Shown here one piece after another: positions 16,739-24,224 of a DNA stretch of 32,237 nt. Source of the DNA: Mesobacillus selenatarsenatis SF-1 (GTDB taxonomy: Bacteria > Bacillota > Bacilli > Bacillales > Cytobacillaceae); the NCBI RefSeq assembly GCF_000813125.1, contig NZ_BASE01000064.1, positions 1 to 32,237 of the forward strand, written 5' to 3'. Within the stretch, counting starts at the first letter, position 1, and each line of letters starts with the position of its first letter. The translations under genes were made by a program, and so were the position numbers. The notes beneath the pieces were generated by a model. The model was not told where the DNA came from and searched no databases. It saw nothing but the letters and a program-made list of their open reading frames with translations.

Positions 16739-17092
16739 ATGGAAGGGTTATCTGAAATCATTAATCTCTTAAAAGGTATCGAGAGTTCAATTGACTCATT
16801 GAATAAAAGGACCGAACACATAGAAAAAAGACTCGACCGTCTCGAGAAAGTCGATAGCATTGAACATAGAGTAACATCAAACCAGATCGATATTACAGAT
16901 ATTAAAGACGCACTTGAAAGAATGGAAGAAGCACAGAGCGCAAAAATCGAAAATATGTTAAAGGAATTGCTGAGCAAAGCAGAGTTAAAAAACAATACAG
17001 AATTCAGCACGATCCACAAACGGCTGGATTCACATTTGCTAAAATTGGGCAGAGTCGAAGAAGAAATCCTGATGGTCCAGCAGGAAAAATAG
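16739..17092 (+). CDS. Small coiled-coil protein of unknown function
   Basis: Protein of 117 aa that is almost entirely charged and heptad-patterned (INLLKGIESSIDSLNKRTEHIEKRLDRLEKV and later KIENMLKELLSKAELKN), so a long coiled coil is predicted. It has no signal peptide, membrane segment or cysteine. I do not recognise a family. Reality of the gene is supported by ATG 16739 with AAAGGGGAG 9 nt upstream and by a terminator right after the stop. It is a single gene between the DUF4173 gene and a repeat. Confidence 0.75.
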   Translation: MEGLSEIINLLKGIESSIDSLNKRTEHIEKRLDRLEKVDSIEHRVTSNQIDITDIKDALERMEEAQSAKIENMLKELLSKAELKNNTEFSTIHKRLDSHLLKLGRVEEEILMVQQEK

Positions 17093-17099
17093 TTTATTG

Positions 17100-17130
17100 G
17101 GAGATTGCGATAGAGCAGTCTCTTTTTTTT
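17100..17130 (+). terminator. Terminator after the coiled-coil gene
   Basis: Stem GAGATTGC / GCAGTCTC (one G-T pair) followed by eight T's. Confidence 0.85.
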
Positions 17131-17171
17131 CATTAATATTAGAACTTATATAATTTCAACTTCGAGAATTG

Positions 17172-17225
17172 TCCAGCTCCAGCGCATAGCCCCTCCAGCG
17201 CTTGTCGGGGCTGACCTTGCGCTAT
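17172..17225. repeat. Foldback intergenic repeat, miniature copy
   Basis: A 54-bp version keeping only the two ends of the long copies: GTCCAGCTCCAGCGCATAGCCCC, then CCAGCGCTTGTCGGGGCTGACC, then TTGCGCT. AGCCCC/GGGGCT and AGCGCA/TGCGCT still pair, giving a compact hairpin. The whole internal core is missing. Confidence 0.7.
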
Positions 17226-17228
17226 TCT

Positions 17229-17437
17229 TACAGCCATCCACAAAACTTTCATAAACTCGCAATCCCTTTATTCATCAAGGTCTGACGCTTTTCAAAATCA
17301 CATTTGTTCAGTCGTTCACAAAATATTACACTTTGCGGGACTAAGACGAAGGATCCGGGAGTTATCATTAAGGTGTAATCATACATTGCCTTTATTAGGC
17401 AGATTAATAGAGTATATTTTACTTCGAGGTGAGTATT
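17229..17437. other. Upstream region of the radical SAM gene
   Basis: No gene seen. It contains a 5-5-5 dyad TGCCT-TTATT-AGGCA at 17387-17401 and a wider pair ATTACAC (17325-17331) / GTGTAAT (17373-17379). A TATATT at 17413-17418 has no well-spaced -35 element. Confidence 0.4.
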
Positions 17438-19234
17438 TTGAGATACGATTTAGTTCTTCTCCATGCGCCAAGTGTATACGATTTCCGGAAAAATGCGCTG
17501 TTGGCCGGCCCAATCAGTGACGTTGTTCCATCCTCTCCAGTATTCGAAATGTATCCTATTGGCCTGACGAGCATTGCGGAATATTTAGAGCGCCAAGGCT
17601 TGCGCGTTAAAATCATCAACATCGCGAATCGAATGCTAATGGATGAAAACTTTGATGTCGAAAAGAAATTGAAAAAGATCAAGACAAGGGCTTTTGGAAT
17701 TGACCTTCACTGGCTTCCTCACGCTCACGGCAGTATTGAACTGGCGAAAATTGTGAAAAATCTTCATCCTGAAACTCCTATGGTTTTTGGCGGTTTATCA
17801 GCAACTTATTACCATAAAGAGCTAATAGAATATCCATTCATTGACTTTGTCATGCGGGGCGATTCAACCGAAAAATTGATGCTCCTTTTGATCAACCATT
17901 TGAAAAATGGAACCCATCTTCTAGGGGGGATCCCAAACCTTACTTGGAAGGACGGAGACACTCCAGTATACAACCCGTTAAGCCATGTTCCTGACAGCCT
18001 GGATGAATTTGATATTCCCGGCTATCGATATACAATCAAGTCGGTCTTCAAATATAAAAACTTCCTGGATCCTCTGCCATACAACGGCTGGCTTCAATAC
18101 CCTAATACGGCTATCCTCACGGCAAAGGGATGTACCCAGGGATGCTTGATATGCGGTGGCTCTAAACAATCGTATAAGGATAACTGCAACCGTAAAGTCC
18201 TGGCTAAACGCTCGCCTGCGAAACTAGTTGAAGACATTCTTTTCATCCAGCGCTTCAGCAGGGCACCAATTTTCATTCTTCATGATATACGCCAGGCGGG
18301 TAAGGATTATGTCGATGAATTTTTTGAGAGGCTCAGCAAGATCAATCTTAAGAATGAGTTGGTATTTGAATTATTTCAGTATGCAAACGAAGAGTATTTT
18401 GCGAAAATCGAGAAGGTTGTACCGAAATACAGCGTTGAATTGACCTTGGAAACACATGATGAGAAGATTCGCCGTTATAACGGCAAATTCAACTGCACGA
18501 ATGCAAAAGTGATTGAAACGCTGCAATCCGCATTGAAGCATAGCTGCAAGAAGATTGATATATTTTTCATGGTTGGCATACCGCATCAGGATTATCAAAG
18601 CGCCCTTGATAATGTTGATTTTTGTGAGGAGATTCACAATGCTTGCGGTGGGGATAAACGACTATCATATTTTGTCGCTCCGCTTGCACCGTTCCTTGAT
18701 CCGGCTAGCCCGGCATTTGAAGATCCTGAAAAATATGGCTATAAGAAATTCTGCCATACAATTGAAGATCATAGAAAGGCAATCACCCAGCCATCATGGA
18801 AATACATGCTCAGCTTTGAAACAGATTATATGACCAGGGATGAAATTGTGAGATCAACCTATGAATCTGCCAGAAGCCTTAATGCCTTTAAACTGAAGTA
18901 CGACCTTGTAGACAAAAAGACACATGATGAGGTGAATGAGAAAATCACCAAGTCACTTGAATATATAGAAAAAATCGATGAAATCGTTGCTCTTCCTGAA
19001 CAGGAAAAAAACCAGCAACTGGCCCTGCTCAGTAAGGAAATGGAAGAAGTGAACAAATACAGTATTTGCGGGAAGCATGAATTGAAATGGGAAGTAAAGA
19101 AGCATTATGCTAATGTCTTCTCGCTGACTGCAATCGGAATCGAGCTGTTGGTAGAAGACATCTTGATCAACGCAAAGCAGAAATGGAATGCTTATAACAA
19201 AAGAGTTGGAGAAGCCTCTAAAAGCAGGACATAA
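17438..19234 (+). CDS. Cobalamin-binding-type radical SAM protein, orphan
   Basis: A 598-aa enzyme. The N-terminal about 150 residues form a Rossmann-like B12-binding-type domain (MYPIGLTSIAEYLERQG, then GIDLHWLPHAHGS and VFGGLSATYYHKEL). The radical SAM domain follows, with the [4Fe-4S] triad Cys232, Cys236 and Cys239 in CTQGCLIC. Late parts include a SAM-barrel strand FMVGIPHQD and a helical C-terminal region of about 150 residues. It resembles the B12-binding/radical SAM families TIGR04190 or TIGR04013; the substrate is unknown. TTG 17438 is preferred because GAGGTGAG lies just upstream; GTG 17429 has no ribosome site. No biosynthetic partner gene is adjacent, so the pathway cannot be inferred. 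Confidence 0.85.
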   Translation: MRYDLVLLHAPSVYDFRKNALLAGPISDVVPSSPVFEMYPIGLTSIAEYLERQGLRVKIINIANRMLMDENFDVEKKLKKIKTRAFGIDLHWLPHAHGSIELAKIVKNLHPETPMVFGGLSATYYHKELIEYPFIDFVMRGDSTEKLMLLLINHLKNGTHLLGGIPNLTWKDGDTPVYNPLSHVPDSLDEFDIPGYRYTIKSVFKYKNFLDPLPYNGWLQYPNTAILTAKGCTQGCLICGGSKQSYKDNCNRKVLAKRSPAKLVEDILFIQRFSRAPIFILHDIRQAGKDYVDEFFERLSKINLKNELVFELFQYANEEYFAKIEKVVPKYSVELTLETHDEKIRRYNGKFNCTNAKVIETLQSALKHSCKKIDIFFMVGIPHQDYQSALDNVDFCEEIHNACGGDKRLSYFVAPLAPFLDPASPAFEDPEKYGYKKFCHTIEDHRKAITQPSWKYMLSFETDYMTRDEIVRSTYESARSLNAFKLKYDLVDKKTHDEVNEKITKSLEYIEKIDEIVALPEQEKNQQLALLSKEMEEVNKYSICGKHELKWEVKKHYANVFSLTAIGIELLVEDILINAKQKWNAYNKRVGEASKSRT

Positions 19235-19245
19235 ATTTTAGGAAA

Positions 19246-19431
19246 AGGCTGTTTTCGTAAAGATTATTGTTAAAATCCTTAAGCCGATTTTAACGTGATA
19301 AAAGCCATTTTGTAGTTCGGTTTTAAGTGTGCAAGCTCTTTTCTCATAATAAAGCTTTAATTTTGTGAAGAAATATAGGTCATTCAATCCTATTTTGTAG
19401 TCAATAGCAACAAAGTATGAGAAAAGAGCCT
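19246..19431. mobile_element. Candidate MITE with imperfect terminal inverted repeats
   Basis: The left end AGGCTGTTTTCGTAA (19246-19260) and the inverted right end AGGCTCTTTTCTCAT (19431-19417) share 11 of 15 positions. A perfect 14-bp inverted pair GCTCTTTTCTCATA / TATGAGAAAAGAGC (19335-19348 and 19416-19429) lies inside. TTTTGTAGT occurs twice. There is no coding capacity and no obvious target duplication. Family unknown; it could be a decayed IS end. Confidence 0.5.
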
Positions 19432-19435
19432 AGAT

Positions 19436-19473
19436 AAGAGCCCATCAGGACATATTCCTGATGGGCTCTTTAG
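19436..19473. terminator. Strong hairpin, probable terminator
   Basis: Perfect 15-bp stem (AAGAGCCCATCAGGA and complement) with a 5-nt loop CATAT, ending CTCTTTAGCATTT. The T-tract is weak, but the position between the radical SAM gene and the next gene fits a terminator. Confidence 0.65.
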
Positions 19474-19584
19474 CATTTCCCATATTTTAAAACCTCCAGC
19501 TTATCCAAAAAGATGTTTAGAGTAGACCAAAATGTGAAAATGTAAAGGACATATATTAAAGAAAATAGTAAAGCGGGTGGAGAA

Positions 19585-20541
19585 ATGTCGTCAATGATTG
19601 AATTCTTTAAAAGAGGAAATAAATCTTCTGGGATTGCTGCGGCTGGGAACACATTCCTTGCAATAATCAAGGGTGTCGCTGCTGTTATTAGTGGAAGCGG
19701 TACGATGCTCGCGACAACGCTTCATTCGGTTGCGGATGCATTGAATCAATTTTTTGTTTTCATCGGTAGTGCCATTTCCGAAAAAGAAGCAACCAAACGG
19801 TTTCCGACCGGGTTTGGAAGGGTTGTTAACTTATTCGTGCTCGTGGCAGTCATCATCATTTCGATCATGGCATATGAAACAGTCATTAAAGGATGGGAGC
19901 TGATCCAGCATCCAAAGGCTTCGAGCAATTTGTGGCTGAATGTTATCATCATGATAATCGCCGTTCTTGTTGATGGAGCTATCTTGATTAAAGCAATGAA
20001 GGAGATTGCACACGAGACGAGAAGTGAAGCAAAGGGATTTGGAATCATTGGAAATGCGTTTAAGAATGTCAGTCTGGCCGCACCGCCGACAAGACTCGTT
20101 TTCTATGAAGACTTGATTGCGACATTTGGTGCGCTTTTAGCATTGTTTTCTATTGTCATGGCGCACGTAACAGGATTTTACCTTCTGGATGGAATCGGAA
20201 CATTGCTGATCGGCATACTGTTAATAGGTATTGCTTTGAAAATTGGTTTTGAGAATACTGTTGGACTGATTGGCGTTGCTGCTCCAAAGGTGGTTGAAAA
20301 CAGGATTGCAAGGCTTATCCTATCTGATCCTGATGTAATTGACATCAATACATTAAGAATTGTCCAGGAGGGCAGGCAGTACCATGTAGAAAGCTATCTG
20401 GAACTACGCAAAGGGCTGACACTCGCTGACGCTGATGACATCAAGTATCGGGTAAGGGATAAGGTACTGACAGACCCAGACGTAGATGATGTAGTAATGG
20501 GAATCATTGAAGCAGATGACGTCCAAAATTGGAAACTATAA
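19585..20541 (+). CDS. Cation diffusion facilitator family transporter
   Basis: Second CDF transporter of the window, 318 aa, of the SLC30A9-like branch and clearly distinct from CzcD. It lacks the His-rich N-terminus and instead begins with FFKRGNKSSGIAAAGNTFLA. The metal-site motif H-x3-D is visible in TLHSVADALNQ, and the helix-5 site in FYEDLIATFGALLA. Six membrane segments and a cytoplasmic C-terminal domain (about 225-318, with ADADDIKYRVRDKV) are present. ATG 19585 follows GGGTGGAG. The metal is uncertain; this branch has been linked to zinc, iron or manganese. It is monocistronic, with a terminator after. Confidence 0.87.
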   Translation: MSSMIEFFKRGNKSSGIAAAGNTFLAIIKGVAAVISGSGTMLATTLHSVADALNQFFVFIGSAISEKEATKRFPTGFGRVVNLFVLVAVIIISIMAYETVIKGWELIQHPKASSNLWLNVIIMIIAVLVDGAILIKAMKEIAHETRSEAKGFGIIGNAFKNVSLAAPPTRLVFYEDLIATFGALLALFSIVMAHVTGFYLLDGIGTLLIGILLIGIALKIGFENTVGLIGVAAPKVVENRIARLILSDPDVIDINTLRIVQEGRQYHVESYLELRKGLTLADADDIKYRVRDKVLTDPDVDDVVMGIIEADDVQNWKL

Positions 20542-20545
20542 ATGT

Positions 20546-20580
20546 AAAAAACAGGCAGAGTAGGTATCTGCCTGTTTTCT
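20546..20580. terminator. Terminator after the CDF gene
   Basis: Stem AAAACAGGCAG / CTGCCTGTTTT with a 9-nt loop; the A-run and T-run allow use in both directions between convergent genes. Confidence 0.9.
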
Positions 20581-20606
20581 CGTATGTTTTAATATGATTG
20601 GTTTTT

Positions 20607-21956
20607 CTATGAAACGACTTCAGTGTTGTTCATAAAAAAATTATCTGCGGTCTTTTCGATTTCAGGTTGTTTCATTACTTCGATATATTTGATGTGATGC
20701 TCTTCCATTTCGGTGATTTTGAAAAGGTAAGATCCGAAGCTGACGACGTCGCCTTGCTTGACTTCGTAATTTTCGGTAAGCATCCAGCCGCCTATTGTAT
20801 CGACATCTTCATCGTTGATATCAAGTGCCAGAAGTTCATTCAATTCACTGACAAGCAGTTTGGCATCGATGATGTAATGGTTTTCTTGGATTTTGCGTAT
20901 CATCGGCACTTCATCCATATCGAACTCATCGCGAATTTCTCCTACAATTTCTTCAAGGATGTCTTCAACTGTAACAAGCCCGGAAGTTCCGCCATATTCA
21001 TCCATCAATATCGCCATGTGTATGCGTTCCTTTTGCATTTTTACCAGCAAGTCATGGATTGGGATGCTGTCGATGACCCGGATGATTGGACGAATATATG
21101 AATCTATCGCTTTTTTGGTGCGACCCTGGTCATGGATCAGATCAGTCATGACCTCCTTGATATTGACGAGACCGACGATATGGTCCTTGTCTCCGTCAAT
21201 GACAGGATATCGGGTGAATTTCTCTTCCTTCACAATCTGGAGGAAGTTTTCCAGAGTATCCTCGATTGACAACGAAATGATTTCAGTTCGGGGCACCATG
21301 ATTTCCTTGGCGATCCGGTTGTCAAATTCGAATATTTTATTTACATACTTAAACTCCGACTGGTTGATTTCACCACTTTTAAAGCTCTCAGACAGAATAA
21401 TGCGAAGTTCTTCCTCAGAATGGGCCAACTCCTGTTCAGAGGCAGGCTTAAGACCGACAAGACCAACAGCAATACGGGCAGATCCGTTTAACAGCCAGAT
21501 AAATGGATACATGATCTTGTAAAACAGAATCAGCGGACCAGCTGTATTCAGCGACACCCATTCTGCTTTTTGGATCGCTAATGTCTTAGGGGCCAATTCC
21601 CCGATAACGACATGCAAGAATGTAATGGTCGTGAATGCAATCACCACTGAAAAGACATGTCCGACGGATTCAGAAATATCCAGGCTGGTGAATAACGGTT
21701 TAAGCAAATCAGCAATTGCTGGCTCTCCAAGCCAGCCAATTCCTAGAGCAGTGATCGTAATCCCCAGCTGGCAAGCAGAAAGGTATTCATCCAGATTAGA
21801 AATGACTCTTTTTGCGAGCACAGCTTTATTGCTGCCTTCCTCTATTAATTGGTCTATTCTGGAACTCCTCACTTTAACAATCGCAAATTCTGAAACGACG
21901 AAAAATGCCGTTAAAGCAATTAAAATGGCTATCCAAACCAAGTTAAATATGTCCAA
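20607..21956 (-). CDS. CNNM/CorC (HlyC)-family transporter, probable Mg2+ efflux
   Basis: A 449-aa membrane protein of the MpfA/YhdP, YhdT and TlyC family. A DUF21/CNNM membrane domain with about four helices (1-200, with LTAFFVVSEFAIVKVRSSRIDQL) is followed by a CBS-domain pair (about 215-335, MVPRTEIISL and DEYGGTSGLVTVEDILEEIVGEI) and a CorC_HlyC domain (about 350-435, DVDTIGGWM). Relatives mediate magnesium efflux, which is inferred here. The start is TTG 21956, giving LDIFNLVWIAIL as in homologues, with AAGGGA 7 nt upstream; a longer frame would translate leader RNA. The ribosome site lies inside a hairpin, and a structured leader precedes it, so translation or transcription is probably leader-controlled. 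Confidence 0.88.
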   Translation of the reverse strand: MDIFNLVWIAILIALTAFFVVSEFAIVKVRSSRIDQLIEEGSNKAVLAKRVISNLDEYLSACQLGITITALGIGWLGEPAIADLLKPLFTSLDISESVGHVFSVVIAFTTITFLHVVIGELAPKTLAIQKAEWVSLNTAGPLILFYKIMYPFIWLLNGSARIAVGLVGLKPASEQELAHSEEELRIILSESFKSGEINQSEFKYVNKIFEFDNRIAKEIMVPRTEIISLSIEDTLENFLQIVKEEKFTRYPVIDGDKDHIVGLVNIKEVMTDLIHDQGRTKKAIDSYIRPIIRVIDSIPIHDLLVKMQKERIHMAILMDEYGGTSGLVTVEDILEEIVGEIRDEFDMDEVPMIRKIQENHYIIDAKLLVSELNELLALDINDEDVDTIGGWMLTENYEVKQGDVVSFGSYLFKITEMEEHHIKYIEVMKQPEIEKTADNFFMNNTEVVS

Positions 21957-21964
21957 ATAAGTTC

Positions 21965-21991
21965 CCTTAGCCCGCTGGTGTGCGGGTAAGG
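21965..21991 (-). promoter_or_regulatory. Hairpin sequestering the CorC-gene ribosome site
   Basis: CCTTA-CCCGC pairs with GCGGG-(C)-TAAGG, ten base pairs with one bulge and a 6-nt loop. The right arm contains the AAGGGA ribosome site of the TTG start at 21956. An upstream GGGAGGTGACTCC block (22002-21990) can pair with part of the left arm and could act as an anti-sequestor. Confidence 0.7.
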
Positions 21992-22008
21992 AGTCACCTC
22001 CCAGTAAA

Positions 22009-22037
22009 CTCAAAATTAAGCCTGGATTAGCAGGCTT
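22009..22037 (-). terminator. Attenuator-like hairpin in the CorC leader
   Basis: AAGCCTG-CTAATC-CAGGCTT followed by AATTTT on the minus strand. The U-tract is short, so termination would be partial at best. Confidence 0.45.
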
Positions 22038-22057
22038 CAATATAAATAATTAAATTC

Positions 22058-22157
22058 ATCAAGAAATTATAACGGCCCGTACCGAGCGGCTGGTCCAGCC
22101 AGGGCCAAAATCCTGTTATGCTGTTCCTTCCGCGTTTGCAGCTGTTAAATTCTTGAT
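22058..22157 (-). promoter_or_regulatory. Unrecognised structured leader RNA (riboswitch-like)
   Basis: Transcribed towards the CorC gene. A closing stem ATCAAGAA/TTCTTGAT (22157-22150 with 22065-22058) encloses two arms. Arm one is GCTG...CAGC around CAAACGCGGAAGGAA. Arm two is nested: ATAAC/GTTAT, then GGCCC/GGGCC, then a GGCTGG-A-CCAGCC tip. This three-way-junction layout, a promoter about 40 nt upstream and regulatory-type hairpins downstream look like an aptamer plus expression platform. I compared it from memory with M-box, yybP-ykoY, ydaO, fluoride, SAM and T-box consensus sequences and it matches none. Confidence 0.65.
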
Positions 22158-22205
22158 ACGATAGATTGCCCCATCATACCACCTCAGCTTTATCATTTAA
22201 ATTTT

Positions 22206-22214
22206 ATTATACCA
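22206..22214 (-). promoter_or_regulatory. Extended -10 promoter of the CorC leader
   Basis: On the minus strand TGG-TATAAT, a perfect extended -10 element; the -35 region (CCCCTC at 17 nt) is poor. Start is expected near 22199, giving a leader of about 240 nt. Confidence 0.65.
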
Positions 22215-22270
22215 TATAGAGAATAAATGAGGGGAACATTAATACGTTTTGATATCAATGTATGAAACGG

Positions 22271-22296
22271 ACACATAAAGTATGAAGTTTATGTGT
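22271..22296. promoter_or_regulatory. 9-bp inverted repeat in the divergent region
   Basis: ACACATAAA / TTTATGTGT, perfect, with an 8-bp spacer, 60-90 bp upstream of the CorC leader promoter and 160 bp before the kinase gene. Size and symmetry suit a repressor or activator site. A second imperfect stem (22365-22395) follows. No clear promoter for the kinase was found in this gap. Confidence 0.4.
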
Positions 22297-22455
22297 AATT
22301 ATATTGGAAAATTCAGATTTTAACAAATCATTGCTTTTCCTAAGCTTCAGAAAAATTTCCCAATGTAAATAAAACCCTTTTTGTGGTTTATTTTACAGTT
22401 AGAGTTTGAAATTAATTTAAATATTCAGTAAAATTTTAAAAAAGGGAGGCTGGCT

Positions 22456-23523
22456 ATGAGTATTCTATTATCCAGTTTGGAAAGAAAGCTGCAAAAAGTC
22501 GAAAAGACGAATAATAATATTTGGGTAGAACCATCCATGGATTTTATTTGCAAAAGAACTCCTGATGGTCTCATTAAATATGTTTCGCCATCTGTTCAGG
22601 CTATGCTCGGATATGAGCAAGCTGAATTAGTTGGAAAACTGTACACTTTATTTGTACATGCAGAAGATTATAAAAGGATTTTGAATACTGCCATGCCTGA
22701 TGGGGAGGAATTGTCCATTCTTACCTATCGTATTAAGCGAAAAGACGGAGTGTATATCTGGGTAAGCTCACAAATCTCAGTTGTACGGCATCCAGACACG
22801 AATGAACCATTTGAACTGTTTTCAGTTACAAGTGATATTTCAGCAAAAATCAAAGCAGAACATTTTATCCTAGAGTATGAGAAGTTGAATGTTGTTGGCC
22901 AGCTTGCCGCAGGTATTGCTCACGAAATCAAGAACCCTTTGACAAGCCTGAAAGGATTTATCCAGCTTATGAAGGCCGGAAGTGAATTGAATCACAACTA
23001 TTTAGCGATCATGGAACAGGAAATAAAGCGGATGGAAGCAGTATCGAAAGAGCTGATGCTTATGGCAAAGCCACATAAATCAGACTTTAAGTCATTTGAT
23101 ATGAATGATTTGATTGATCATGCAATTACTCTGCTGATGGCTGAGGCAGCAAAGAAGTGCGTCGAAATAACCAAGCAATCCACATTGGGAGACGGAATGT
23201 TTCTTTGCGATGGGAATAAGATCAAGCAGGTGTTGATCAATATGCTGATGAATGCGATTGATGCGATGGAATTGCCAGGTGAAATAACGGTTTCGATTTC
23301 TAAATCAGATGACGAGCTGATCATTGCAATTGCTGACACTGGTACAGGAATTCCTTCTGAGGATTTTGACAAGATCGGCAAGCCATTTTTTACGACAAAG
23401 GCGAATGGGAATGGCCTGGGTTTGATGATTTGCTACAAAATCATTGAGGAACATGAGGGCAGAATTAATGTGGAATCAAGTTCAAAGGGAACGACATTCA
23501 CCATCAAGCTGCCAATCCATTGA
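22456..23523 (+). CDS. Soluble PAS sensor histidine kinase, sporulation-kinase-like
   Basis: Orphan cytoplasmic kinase of 355 aa. An N-terminal PAS domain (about 25-135, with GLIKYVSPSVQAMLGY and ending in TSDISAKIKAEH) is followed by HisKA with His156 in AAGIAHEIKNPLTSLKGFIQLM and a HATPase_c domain (about 240-355; N-box INMLMNAIDAM, G1 ADTGTGIP, F-box PFFTTKANGNGLGL). The H-box and its GFIQLM continuation are typical of the KinA/KinE group that phosphorylates Spo0F. No regulator gene is adjacent, which also fits a phosphorelay kinase. ATG 22456 follows GGGAGG. A role in sporulation initiation is an inference. Confidence 0.87.
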   Translation: MSILLSSLERKLQKVEKTNNNIWVEPSMDFICKRTPDGLIKYVSPSVQAMLGYEQAELVGKLYTLFVHAEDYKRILNTAMPDGEELSILTYRIKRKDGVYIWVSSQISVVRHPDTNEPFELFSVTSDISAKIKAEHFILEYEKLNVVGQLAAGIAHEIKNPLTSLKGFIQLMKAGSELNHNYLAIMEQEIKRMEAVSKELMLMAKPHKSDFKSFDMNDLIDHAITLLMAEAAKKCVEITKQSTLGDGMFLCDGNKIKQVLINMLMNAIDAMELPGEITVSISKSDDELIIAIADTGTGIPSEDFDKIGKPFFTTKANGNGLGLMICYKIIEEHEGRINVESSSKGTTFTIKLPIH

Positions 23524-23540
23524 TTAGCTTGGTCTGGTGA

Positions 23541-24101
23541 CTAAGGAATAAATCTATGTCTTCTTTGCCATTCTCTTCTAAGAAGCCCATATACAATCAA
23601 ATCATGGAAGTTTCCATTTAGAAATTCCCCATCACGCAGAATACCCTCCTTGTAAAACCCAAGCTTCATGGGAATAGCCTTGCTTTTATCGTTGTCCTTG
23701 CCGCATCGGATTTCAATGCGGTTAAGTCCTAACTCATAAAAAGCATGGTTTATTACTGCTTTTACCGTTCTGATTGTAATGCCCCTGCCTTGCAGTTTTT
23801 CCGACAGGTAGTAGCCGATGCTTGCCTGCGAGTTGCTCCAGTCAATAGCATGAAGGCTGATGCTACCTGCTAGGGCTCCCCTGAATCGGATCCCAAAATG
23901 ACTGCTGCTTCCTTCCTGGAAATTTTTCTGCCACATTTGAATGACCGAGTAAAATTGTCCCGGAGATTGAATACCATCAATCCAGGGCAGCCATTCCCGC
24001 AAATAGCGGCGATTGGAATCCACAAGCCAGAATAACTCCCCAGCTTCACTCGGCTCAAAAATTCGAAGTTCAAGTTCAGAATCAACTTTTAAAGTTAACA
24101 T
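23541..24101 (-). CDS. GNAT acetyltransferase, RimL/YdaF-like
   Basis: A 186-aa Gcn5-related N-acetyltransferase of the RimJ/RimL type, expected to transfer acetyl from acetyl-CoA to a protein N-terminus or small amine. Family landmarks are YLREWLPWID, the acetyl-CoA loop EKLQGRGITIRTVKAV (Q/R-x-x-G-x-G/I type) and the closing block LNRIEIRCG...KLGFYKEGILRDGEFLNG. ATG 24101 is set by AAGGAGG 6 nt upstream; further upstream codons are in frame but precede this ribosome site. It is convergent with the kinase gene (17-bp gap, no clear terminator). Close to Bacillus subtilis YdaF in motif content; substrate unknown. Confidence 0.88.
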   Translation of the reverse strand: MLTLKVDSELELRIFEPSEAGELFWLVDSNRRYLREWLPWIDGIQSPGQFYSVIQMWQKNFQEGSSSHFGIRFRGALAGSISLHAIDWSNSQASIGYYLSEKLQGRGITIRTVKAVINHAFYELGLNRIEIRCGKDNDKSKAIPMKLGFYKEGILRDGEFLNGNFHDLIVYGLLRREWQRRHRFIP

Positions 24102-24224
24102 AGAAACCTCCTTAAACTTTACATTGATGGTAGTGTTGACCAATTAGCTCTCTGTGGTTTTATTCGTCCAAAAGAGGGAATAAAGCTTTACATTGTTTTT
24201 TATATTTTTTTTGGGAGGAAGACT

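Noticed and set aside
17172-17225. Covariation between miniature and long repeat copies as proof of a conserved RNA stem
   Set aside because: The TGCGCT of the miniature copy aligns with a different position of the long copies after a deletion, so the apparent compensatory change is not a true covariation.
20893-21522. Long plus-strand frame of 209 codons
   Set aside because: It is the antisense shadow of the CorC-type gene, rich in Ser/Arg/Ile as expected for a mirrored frame.
21957-22040. N-terminal extension of the CorC-type protein
   Set aside because: The extension translates leader hairpins, has no ribosome site and departs from the family N-terminus.
21957-22214. M-box, yybP-ykoY, ydaO, fluoride or T-box identity for the CorC leader
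   Set aside because: None of the conserved blocks of these classes could be found; kept as unrecognised instead.
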